Shown piece after piece: positions 1 to 5,971 of a DNA stretch of 6,754 bases; position 1 is the stretch's first letter; the number at the start of each line of letters is the position of its first letter. A program made the translations under genes and the position numbers. This DNA is from Synergistota bacterium (GTDB taxonomy: Bacteria > Synergistota > JAGHAJ01): NCBI GenBank assembly GCA_021161545.1, contig JAGHAJ010000078.1:1-6754 (forward strand), given 5' to 3'. The notes under the pieces are model-generated. The model saw nothing but the letters and a program-made list of their open reading frames with translations. It was not told the origin of the DNA and did no database searches.

Positions 1-511
1 TAACTATAGCAGGCAGTATCCATCCAATAGTCCTCCTTGTAGCCTCCAGCACCATAACTATAGCAATCAACCCAAAGAGGACATCGTATCCCTTCACTGT
101 ATAAAAGACCATATATGTTGGATATCTCCCAAACATATAAGACATGCTGACCAAGCTCAGTATGACAAACAAATAGTCATAGCTGTAAACCTTCTTAAGA
201 TACTTTTCCTTTTTCTTTAAGGGGTACATGAGAAATGCTATTACCAATATCATGCCTAAGACAAACGCTTCTCCCTGCTTGTTCTGGAAATTTCCTTCCA
301 GGAATGATATCTTTATACCGATCTTTGAAAATAGATCGTATATAGAAAATGTAAAGTGAAATATAAAAAGTATCTCATATATCCCTATGGCAACCGCTGC
401 CACCTTTACAATGGCATCAAGCTTAGGGGGCAACTTCCTTGTTTTCTCCAGGATTTTTGTAACTTCTTCGGCATTCACAACACCATTATTGTTCTTGGAC
501 ACCTCAGCCAC
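1..511 (-). CDS. TRAP transporter fused permease, N-terminal part (runs off left edge)
   Basis: This is the start of the membrane permease of a TRAP-TAXI transporter, which takes substrate from the periplasmic binding protein and moves it inward using an ion gradient. About 170 codons are visible with no stop before the edge. After a polar stretch of roughly 30 residues come hydrophobic segments near residues 35-58, 85-102 and 112-130. A further segment starts near 145 and includes GLIAIVMVLEATRRTIGW, a stretch I recognise as typical of the fused 4TM/12TM TRAP permeases. Such proteins usually have 600-700 residues, so most of the gene lies outside. I chose the GTG at 511-509 because GGGAGGTG sits 5 nt upstream; an in-frame TTG at 526 is the alternative. 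The start lies 1 nt after the DUF1850 stop, so the two genes are probably translationally coupled. Family assignment is confident; the substrate cannot be read from it. Confidence 0.88.
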   Translation of the reverse strand, partial: MAEVSKNNNGVVNAEEVTKILEKTRKLPPKLDAIVKVAAVAIGIYEILFIFHFTFSIYDLFSKIGIKISFLEGNFQNKQGEAFVLGMILVIAFLMYPLKKKEKYLKKVYSYDYLFVILSLVSMSYMFGRYPTYMVFYTVKGYDVLFGLIAIVMVLEATRRTIGWILPAIV

Positions 512-512
512 G

Positions 513-956
513 TCAACACCTCCCAAACAACACCATAATTAGCGGAACTCTATCTACCTTAAATTCCAGTATTCCCTGTTTCTTCATATGAGATAGCACT
601 ACTTTCTTCTCCACTCTTATACTTACATCGTTAATGGGAATAAACCAATACCTCCAAGACTTCCCCATATACATATTTAGTTTCTTTATGAAGTAACCAT
701 TTTTTATACCCTGAAAGTTAAGCGGCTGACCAGCGTCAAACTGCTGCCATCTCTCTTCAATTGCCCATATACCATCTTTGCTTACTCTATAGGTATCTAT
801 AACTTTTGTAAGAGATACACTGTGCGTGTATGAAATCCGAACCTTCAATGGATGGAGGAGGAGGCACCTTACAACCCCCTCCTTGGACTCCACCTCAAAC
901 ACATTTACAGGAATAATCAACACAACCACTAACAGTAACCAGAGATATTTCTTCAA
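513..956 (-). CDS. DUF1850 family protein, TRAP-TAXI associated
   Basis: A 147-residue protein with an N-terminal hydrophobic segment (residues 4-20) that looks like a signal peptide or membrane anchor, so the rest is probably exported. The body carries the DUF1850 hallmark ISYTHSVSLTKVIDTYRV (41-58; His45-Ser46) and, after a short spacer, EERWQQFDAGQP (67-78), where relatives typically have an (F/A)GAGxP-like sequence. DUF1850 genes commonly sit between a TAXI binding protein and a fused TRAP permease, as here; their function is not established. The start is a TTG at 956-954. No ATG or GTG is available in frame before an upstream stop at 968-966, and starting here preserves the hydrophobic leader. 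A GTAGGT about 8 nt upstream is a modest ribosome binding site. The gene follows the binding-protein gene by 21 nt and ends 1 nt before the permease. Confidence 0.85.
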   Translation of the reverse strand: MKKYLWLLLVVVLIIPVNVFEVESKEGVVRCLLLHPLKVRISYTHSVSLTKVIDTYRVSKDGIWAIEERWQQFDAGQPLNFQGIKNGYFIKKLNMYMGKSWRYWFIPINDVSIRVEKKVVLSHMKKQGILEFKVDRVPLIMVLFGRC

Positions 957-977
957 CCCTATTACCTACAGCATATA

Positions 978-1967
978 CTACTTCAAGAGATTCGCCGGAA
1001 CCTTTAATCCATGCTCTTTAAAGAACTTGGCTGCACCAGGATGCAGTGGGACCATTAAACCGTCAAATGCCTGGGATATCTTTATCTGCTTTGCTACCTG
1101 ATGTGCCTTTGCAAGGTCATCAAGGTTTGTATAGAGTATCTTTGTTACATCATATACTATCTTGGCAGGAACCTTGCTACCAGCAACGAGCGTGGACCTT
1201 ACAGCAACTGTTTGCACATCTCTATCCATACCGTTGTAGGTCTTCTTCGGAATAATAACCTTCACATAGAATGGATAACCAGATGTATGTAGTTTCTTTA
1301 TGACATTATCTGGAATGGGTATTAAGTGGATAGGAACCCTCACGGCCGTCATATTAACAGCAGGTGAAGGAAATGCTATGACTGTGAAGTTTGCATCTAT
1401 CTGTCCGAGCACAAGGCTCTGAGCCGCCTCAGAGAATGTCTGGTATATCTTGTTTATCTTGTCCCATATACCCGCAGCAGTCAACACTCTCTGTGCTGCG
1501 GCAGCACATCCACTACCTGCTGCTCCAACGACAACCCTCTTGCCAACAAGGTCCTGAAGTGTCTTAATCTTGCTATCTGCCCTCACAACTATCTGTATGG
1601 CTTCTGGATAAAGTGTTGCAATACCCCTCATATTCTTTACAGGATGCCCTTTGAATCTAACTTTACCATTGTAAGCTTCCCATGTTACATCGTTCTGGAT
1701 TATAGCCATCTGCGCCTCACCATTGGCTATAGCTCTTGCATTTGCGACGCTCGCACCACTGGTAACACCCTTTGCCGAAATAATACCCTTCGCCTTCTGG
1801 TTTAGCACCTTGGCAAGCATGCAACCAAGTGCAAAATAGACACTACCCGGACCCGAACCCGTGTAAATCGTAATCGGATAAGAAGCAGCCACCGCAAAGT
1901 TGGCACCTAAAGCAACCCCGAAAACCAGACTCAAAATCAATACAACACCAACTACCCCACGTTTCAT
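978..1967 (-). CDS. TAXI family TRAP transporter solute-binding protein
   Basis: This 329-residue periplasmic binding protein captures the substrate for the TRAP permease encoded two genes downstream. Residues 1-28 form a signal peptide: MKR, a hydrophobic core at 5-22, and a cleavage region FAVAASYP. The mature start, YPITIYTGSGPGSVYFALGC (30-49), matches the TAXI pattern of an early beta strand followed by a Gly-rich loop. Other family features are the EAQMAIIQNDV segment (84-94), GKRVVVGAAGSGC (142-154), QIDANFTVIAFPSPAV (189-204) and a C-terminal LHPGAAKFFKEHG (308-320). The usual GSGT-type loop here reads GSGC, followed by a run of alanines, a small variation near where I expect the pocket. 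Length is normal for the family. A very strong ribosome binding site precedes the ATG, fitting the high expression usual for a binding protein. TAXI proteins bind varied carboxylates and amino acids, so ligand identity is open. Confidence 0.93.
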   Translation of the reverse strand: MKRGVVGVVLILSLVFGVALGANFAVAASYPITIYTGSGPGSVYFALGCMLAKVLNQKAKGIISAKGVTSGASVANARAIANGEAQMAIIQNDVTWEAYNGKVRFKGHPVKNMRGIATLYPEAIQIVVRADSKIKTLQDLVGKRVVVGAAGSGCAAAAQRVLTAAGIWDKINKIYQTFSEAAQSLVLGQIDANFTVIAFPSPAVNMTAVRVPIHLIPIPDNVIKKLHTSGYPFYVKVIIPKKTYNGMDRDVQTVAVRSTLVAGSKVPAKIVYDVTKILYTNLDDLAKAHQVAKQIKISQAFDGLMVPLHPGAAKFFKEHGLKVPANLLK

Positions 1968-2058
1968 AACTCACATCACCTCCACTAAGATTTTGAACTA
2001 AAAACTGCAGCCACAACCTTACTCTCCTCCTTCCAGCTCTCACCCCCTTACATCCTCA
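1968..2058 (-). promoter_or_regulatory. Predicted 5' leader of the transport genes
   Basis: If transcription starts about 7 nt past the -10 element, the TAXI mRNA has a leader of about 90 nt. It is purine-rich and contains a second Shine-Dalgarno-like AAGGAGG (minus strand, 2032-2026) with no ATG at a suitable distance; a TTG at 2016-2014 is the nearest possible start. I saw no stable hairpin followed by a T run, and no riboswitch class I recognise. Confidence 0.35.
1974..1983 (-). promoter_or_regulatory. Strong ribosome binding site of the TAXI gene
   Basis: On the minus strand this reads GGAGGTGATG, close to a full complement of the 16S rRNA 3' end, placed 6 nt before the ATG at 1967. It fixes the TAXI start and is the strongest such site in the window. 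Confidence 0.85.
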
Positions 2059-2064
2059 TTCTAA

Positions 2065-2091
2065 ATTATACCACAACTTGGCAGATTACAA
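2065..2091 (-). promoter_or_regulatory. Extended -10 promoter for the TAXI/DUF1850/permease genes
   Basis: The minus strand has TGGTATAAT at 2073-2065, a consensus TATAAT with the TGn extension. A weak -35-like TTGTAA lies at 2091-2086, 15 nt further upstream and overlapping the thiolase stop codon. The -35 spacing is short, but extended -10 promoters tolerate a poor -35. It sits in the only sizeable spacer of the window and points at the transport genes. It would let the transporter be expressed apart from the catabolic operon. Judged by eye only. Confidence 0.6.
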
Positions 2092-3264
2092 ACGCTCTAT
2101 CACCATCGCAACTCCCTGTCCCCCACCTATACAGAGGGTAACAAGTCCAAACTGCTTATCATAGCGATGAAGGGCATAGATAAGGGTCGTTAATATCTTC
2201 GCACCCGTTGCTCCTATCGGATGTCCAAGCGCAATTGCACCACCATGAATATTCACCTTGCTGTGGTCCATCTTTAACTCCCTTTCAACTGTTATAACCT
2301 GTGCAGCAAACGCCTCATTCAGTTCAATAAGGTCTATATCAGAGAGAGTCAATCCAGCCATAGAAAGCGCCGTTGGTACAGCCTTAACAGGGCCTATCCC
2401 CATATGGTCTGGTGCAACCCCCGCATTAGCATAGCTCACGATTCTTGCCAGGGGTTTCAAACCTTCTGCTTTTGCCCAGTCCTCATCTGCAACAACAACA
2501 GCAGCAGCAGCATCACACAACGCAGAACTCGTCCCCGCTGTTACAGTTCCATCCTCCTTGTATATGGGCGGTAACTTGGCTAATTTCTCCAGCGATGTAT
2601 TTCTTCGAGGTATCTCCTCATCCTTGAAAACTATCGTCTCTTTCTTCATCTTGACTTCAACCGGCAAGACCTCATCAGAGAACTTCCCAGAATTCATAGC
2701 GTCTATTGCCCTTCTGTGAGATTCAAGGGCATACTCATCCTGCTCCTTTCTGGAAATACCGTACTCCTCTACAAGGACCTCTGCAGTTGCACCCATCATC
2801 ATGTTTGCCATAGGACAGAAAAAGCCATCCTTGTGCATGGCATCGTATATTTCCTTATTGCCCATACGGTAACCCCACCTCGCACCTTGTAAGAGATAAG
2901 GTACCTGACTTGCAACCTCCGTACCACCCCCTATTGTAACACGCTCTCTGCCAAGCAGGATGTCATCTGCCGCAAGCATAACAGCCTTTAATCCAGAACC
3001 ACACCTCTTATTTACCGTAAACGCAGGTACTTCCTCTGGTAGTTCCCCAAATATAGTGCACATTCTCGCAACATTTGGGCCAACACCTGCCTGCCATGCA
3101 TTCCCCATAATTACTTCCCCAATATCCTCTGCCAAGACACCTGACCTCCTAACGACCTCTTTTACCACAAGAGCACCTATCTCAGAAGCAGTAAGAGATG
3201 AAAGTGTTCCCCCAAATTTTCCGCCAGCAGTTCTAACAGCTGCAAGTATTACAGGCTTACCCAT
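2086..3264 (-). CDS. Thiolase (acetyl-CoA C-acyltransferase family)
   Basis: A 392-residue thiolase of normal length, cleaving a 3-oxoacyl-CoA with CoA to acetyl-CoA and a shortened acyl-CoA. All catalytic elements are present: nucleophile Cys88 in [17 protein letters not shown] with Asn316, GHPIGATGA with His348, and Cys378 in CIGGGQG. Asn316, His348 and Cys378 match the numbering I recall for the Zoogloea enzyme. Two places differ from acetoacetyl-CoA thiolases. The pantetheine-loop motif is MMMGATAE where those enzymes usually have HMGxTAEN, and the TAGNxSGxNDGAAA stretch is [14 protein letters not shown]. Both could alter acyl-chain preference, so acetoacetyl-CoA should not be assumed as substrate. 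I chose the ATG at 3264; the in-frame TTG one codon earlier is less likely. GGGGGTGG lies 6 nt upstream. The first 8 bp overlap the end of the CoA-transferase B gene, implying coupling and a joint pathway. Confidence 0.95.
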   Translation of the reverse strand: MGKPVILAAVRTAGGKFGGTLSSLTASEIGALVVKEVVRRSGVLAEDIGEVIMGNAWQAGVGPNVARMCTIFGELPEEVPAFTVNKRCGSGLKAVMLAADDILLGRERVTIGGGTEVASQVPYLLQGARWGYRMGNKEIYDAMHKDGFFCPMANMMMGATAEVLVEEYGISRKEQDEYALESHRRAIDAMNSGKFSDEVLPVEVKMKKETIVFKDEEIPRRNTSLEKLAKLPPIYKEDGTVTAGTSSALCDAAAAVVVADEDWAKAEGLKPLARIVSYANAGVAPDHMGIGPVKAVPTALSMAGLTLSDIDLIELNEAFAAQVITVERELKMDHSKVNIHGGAIALGHPIGATGAKILTTLIYALHRYDKQFGLVTLCIGGGQGVAMVIERL

Positions 3265-3943
3265 CAACCTCCACCCCCTTCATCGTTTCAAGGGGCTCTT
3301 TCACTACAAACTCTGCATCTGTATGCTCCCTTAGGTCATCCAATGTGGTATCCGGGGCTATTTCCAACAATACCAGTCCTTCAGATGTAACCTCAAACAC
3401 CCCCATCTCAGTAAATATTTTGTTAACAACACCCTTACCTGTTAGCGGCAAAGAGCACCTTTTAACTATCTTTGGTCTTCCCTTAACCGTGTGCAGTGTA
3501 GCAACAAAGACCTTTTTAGCACCTGTAACAAGGTCCATCGCTCCACCCATACCAGGAATGAGTTTTCCCGGTATCATCCAGTTTGCTATATTGCCCTCCT
3601 GGTCCACCTGTAAAGTCCCAAGGACCGTGATATCTATGTGTCCCCCTCTTATCAGACCAAAGGATACATCGCTACTAAAAAAAGACCCACCGCGAAGAAC
3701 TGTTACCCTCACACCACCAGCTCCTATTATATCCGATGTGCCTTCACCTTCCTTTGCCATAGGTCCCATTCCAAGCATACCATTCTCAGTTTCAAGGATA
3801 ACCCTGACATTCTTTGGCACATAGTCCATAACCATGGATGGTATACCTATACCAAGGTTAGCAACATCTCCATCCTTAAACTCCATTGCTACTCTCTTAG
3901 CTATTCTAACCTTCGCTTCATCAACACTTATATTAGGCAACAT
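3257..3943 (-). CDS. CoA-transferase subunit B (3-oxoacid/acetate type, AtoA-like)
   Basis: This beta subunit carries the active-site glutamate of a family I CoA-transferase, which moves CoA from an acyl-CoA donor to a free acid through a glutamyl-CoA thioester. It is 228 residues long with the start chosen here. The signature LETENGMLGMGP contains the presumed catalytic Glu53 of the E-N-G motif. Upstream is DVANLGIGIPSMV, and later IPGKLIPGMGGAMDLVTGAKKV (about 124-145), the standard beta-subunit core. I start at the ATG at 3943 rather than the in-frame ATG at 3961 for two reasons. GGAGGTGA sits 5 nt before 3943, and the six extra residues of the longer form are encoded by the ribosome binding site itself. 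The gene overlaps the subunit A gene by 11 bp and the thiolase gene by 8 bp. Together with the thiolase it suggests activation and cleavage of a 3-oxoacid, though acetate or butyrate CoA-transferases look similar. Confidence 0.94.
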   Translation of the reverse strand: MLPNISVDEAKVRIAKRVAMEFKDGDVANLGIGIPSMVMDYVPKNVRVILETENGMLGMGPMAKEGEGTSDIIGAGGVRVTVLRGGSFFSSDVSFGLIRGGHIDITVLGTLQVDQEGNIANWMIPGKLIPGMGGAMDLVTGAKKVFVATLHTVKGRPKIVKRCSLPLTGKGVVNKIFTEMGVFEVTSEGLVLLEIAPDTTLDDLREHTDAEFVVKEPLETMKGVEVDG

Positions 3944-4613
3944 AGTACTCACCTCCGTCAACCACTATCCTGTCCACGAGGATACCCGGCGTATGGACAT
4001 CATTCGGATTTATATCGCCAACACCCAAAACAACATCCACTTCAGCAATGACTACGTCAGCAGCAGCAGCCATCAATGGATTGAAATTCCGTGCATTACC
4101 CCAATACCACAGGTTTCCTACCCTATCTGCTTTCCTCGCGCGGATAAGTGCAAAATCTGCCCTCAAAGGTAGTTCCAGTATGTACTTCCTACCATTTATC
4201 TCTATTAACTGTTTACCTTCCTCTGCCATGGTACCGACACCTGTAGGTGTCAATATACCACCAAGGCCAAAACCACCTGCCCTTATTCTCTCAGCAAACG
4301 TCCCCTGTGGCACAAATTCTACCTCAAGTTTACCTTCGTTGTATAACTTTTGCGTAATTTTGTTTAAACCTATATGAGACGCTATGACCTTTTTTACCTG
4401 ACCATTTGCAACCAATTTACCATGACCAATGTTCTCATAAAGGGTATCATTCGCTATAAGGGTTATGTCCTTCACACCCTTTCTTATAAGTGCCTCTATA
4501 AGGCTATAAGGAACCCCTCCCACATTAAAACCACCTACCATTATAGTTGCACCATCAGGTATATCTCTCACAGCTTCATCAGGACTCATAACAGGCTTAA
4601 AGTATCTTCCCAT
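3933..4613 (-). CDS. CoA-transferase subunit A (3-oxoacid/acetate type, AtoD-like)
   Basis: The 226-residue alpha subunit of the heteromeric family I CoA-transferase completed by the next gene. It shows the expected order: MSPDEAVRDIPDGATIMVGGF (9-29) with the Gly-rich CoA-binding loop GGFNVGGVP, then TLIANDT (51-57), VPQGTFAERIRAGGFGLGG (101-119), LTPTGVGT (121-128), LPLRADFALIRA (148-159) and ARNFNP (174-179). This resembles AtoD and the acetoacetate/3-oxoacid branch. The tail is diverged (HTPGILVDRIVVDGGEYYVA). The ATG at 4613 follows the aminotransferase stop by 14 nt, with GAGGGGG about 8 nt upstream; an out-of-frame ATG at 4620 is not used. Position between an aminotransferase and a thiolase favours a 3-oxoacid made by transamination as acyl acceptor. 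That is inference; the fold alone does not separate acetate, butyrate and acetoacetate enzymes. Confidence 0.94.
   Translation of the reverse strand: MGRYFKPVMSPDEAVRDIPDGATIMVGGFNVGGVPYSLIEALIRKGVKDITLIANDTLYENIGHGKLVANGQVKKVIASHIGLNKITQKLYNEGKLEVEFVPQGTFAERIRAGGFGLGGILTPTGVGTMAEEGKQLIEINGRKYILELPLRADFALIRARKADRVGNLWYWGNARNFNPLMAAAADVVIAEVDVVLGVGDINPNDVHTPGILVDRIVVDGGEYYVA
3949..3956 (-). promoter_or_regulatory. Ribosome binding site that sets the subunit B start
   Basis: The minus strand reads GGAGGTGA, 5 nt before the ATG at 3943 and inside the 3' end of the subunit A gene. It decides for the downstream ATG over the one at 3961, which has no comparable site at a usable distance. Confidence 0.8.
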
Positions 4614-4627
4614 ACCTCATTCCCCCT

Positions 4628-5971
4628 CTATCTCAAAAGCTCTTTAGAAAGCGAAAGTAACCCATCTTTCAATATAGAAACAATTATGTCTGCCTCCTGC
4701 CTCCTGAGGACCAGTGGTGGTGCTACAATAAAATGGTCCCCATTCACCCCATCTGCAGCTCCATTGCCGGGATAAACGATAAGACCTTTCTGCATAAGTA
4801 TTTTAGTCGCTCTTGAAGAAGCAGCAACAGTCTTATCAAACGGTTTCTTGGTAGATTTGTTCTCAACTATCTCCACTCCCCACATCATACCAAGACCCCT
4901 CACCTCACCCACAACGGGAACATCCTCCAACTCCTGCCTCAATAGGTTTCCAAGATACATTCCAACTTTAGCAGCATTCTCAACAAGCCTGTGCTCAAGC
5001 ATATACTTAAGAACAGCAACCCCCGCAGCACAAGATAGCGGATTACCACCATACGTATGTCCATGAACAAAGTGGCCACTTCCATTTTTCACAGTCTCTG
5101 CAATCTTCTTTCTAACAATAATACCTGCAAGTGGGCTATAACCTGCTGCCATTCCTTTGCCTGCCACAATAATGTCTGGCACAACACCCCAGTGACCAAC
5201 TGCAAAGTTTTTACCTGTCCTTCCAAAACCGGTCATAACCTCATCTGCAATGAGAAGGATATCATGCCTGTCACATATTTCTCTCACAACCTGCCAATAC
5301 TCAGGCGGAGGTGGAAGTGCACCAACAGTAGCACCAACAACTGGCTCTGCAATAAAGGCCGCAATGTGTTGCTCTCCCTCTCTCTTTATAACACTTTCGA
5401 GTTCGTAGGCACATTTCAGGTCACACTCAGGATACTCAAGGCCAAATGGACACCGATAACAGTAATGCGGGCTTATATGCGGAAACTCTTTCAACATAGG
5501 GATATAAGGTCTCCTCCGTGGCATATTCCCACCGATTGCAACCGCCCCAAGTGTATTCCCATGAAAGGAATTCCACCTACCTATAATCTTGTATTTGGTG
5601 CTGTTTCCATCTCTTTCAAGAAAGTATTGCCTTGCAAGTTTTACAGCAGACTCCACAGCCTCAGAACCACCAGAAACAAACCATGTATAGTCAAGGTCTG
5701 CAGGTGCAAACTCCTTTAAAAGAGCAGCAAGCTCCAGTGCAGGCTCATTTATAAACCTTGAAAGATGAGCAAAAGTGAGTTTTCTTGCTTGCTGATAGAT
5801 AGCATCTGCCACTTCCTTTACACCATGCCCTATGTTAGATACAACAGCCCCAGAGCAACCATCTATATACTTTCTACCATCCTTATCATAGATGTATATC
5901 CCCTCTCCCCTATCTGCTACTGGATACTCCTGATGAAAATTTCTATAAAATACAAAATTACCTTCAACCAT
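4628..5971 (-). CDS. Class III PLP-dependent aminotransferase
   Basis: A 447-residue fold-type I, class III aminotransferase, the group acting on amino groups not next to the carboxylate (omega- or beta-amino acids, GABA, taurine, diamines). Visible elements: SGGSEAVESAVKLAR (100-114) for PLP phosphate binding, NSFHGNT (134-140) with the ring-stacking aromatic/His pair, AEP (208-210), IADEVMTGFGRTG (241-253) with Asp243 contacting the PLP nitrogen, and VAGKGMAAGYSP (269-280) with Lys272 as Schiff-base lysine. Four cysteines lie in HYCYRCPFGLEYPECDLKC (169-187), spaced C-x2-C-x8-C-x3-C. I chose the ATG at 5971: GGGGGGTG lies 6 nt upstream and MVEGNFVFYRNF starts the family's first strand. A longer form from 6046 would overlap the regulator by 83 bp. 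The chosen start overlaps the regulator stop by 8 bp. Next to the CoA-transferase and thiolase, a beta-amino acid substrate yielding a 3-oxoacid is the most economical reading. Amino acceptor unknown, likely pyruvate or 2-oxoglutarate. Confidence 0.94.
   Translation of the reverse strand: MVEGNFVFYRNFHQEYPVADRGEGIYIYDKDGRKYIDGCSGAVVSNIGHGVKEVADAIYQQARKLTFAHLSRFINEPALELAALLKEFAPADLDYTWFVSGGSEAVESAVKLARQYFLERDGNSTKYKIIGRWNSFHGNTLGAVAIGGNMPRRRPYIPMLKEFPHISPHYCYRCPFGLEYPECDLKCAYELESVIKREGEQHIAAFIAEPVVGATVGALPPPPEYWQVVREICDRHDILLIADEVMTGFGRTGKNFAVGHWGVVPDIIVAGKGMAAGYSPLAGIIVRKKIAETVKNGSGHFVHGHTYGGNPLSCAAGVAVLKYMLEHRLVENAAKVGMYLGNLLRQELEDVPVVGEVRGLGMMWGVEIVENKSTKKPFDKTVAASSRATKILMQKGLIVYPGNGAADGVNGDHFIVAPPLVLRRQEADIIVSILKDGLLSLSKELLR

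Noticed and set aside
1843-2043. 66-codon minus-strand frame starting with GTG at 2043
   Set aside because: It overlaps the TAXI signal peptide region out of frame, its start abuts the G-run with no spacing, and its protein is rich in Cys/Trp/Gly without recognisable features.
1968-2085. Rho-independent terminator or riboswitch between the thiolase and TAXI genes
   Set aside because: I found no GC-rich hairpin with a following T run on the minus strand and no known riboswitch core.
2490-2513. CAA/CAG triplet run on the plus strand
   Set aside because: On the coding strand it is an Ala-rich stretch of the thiolase ([11 protein letters not shown]); simple codon repetition, not a functional repeat.
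3944-3961. Longer CoA-transferase B form starting at the ATG at 3961
   Set aside because: The GGAGGTGA site lies downstream of that ATG and 5 nt before the ATG at 3943, so the shorter form is better supported.
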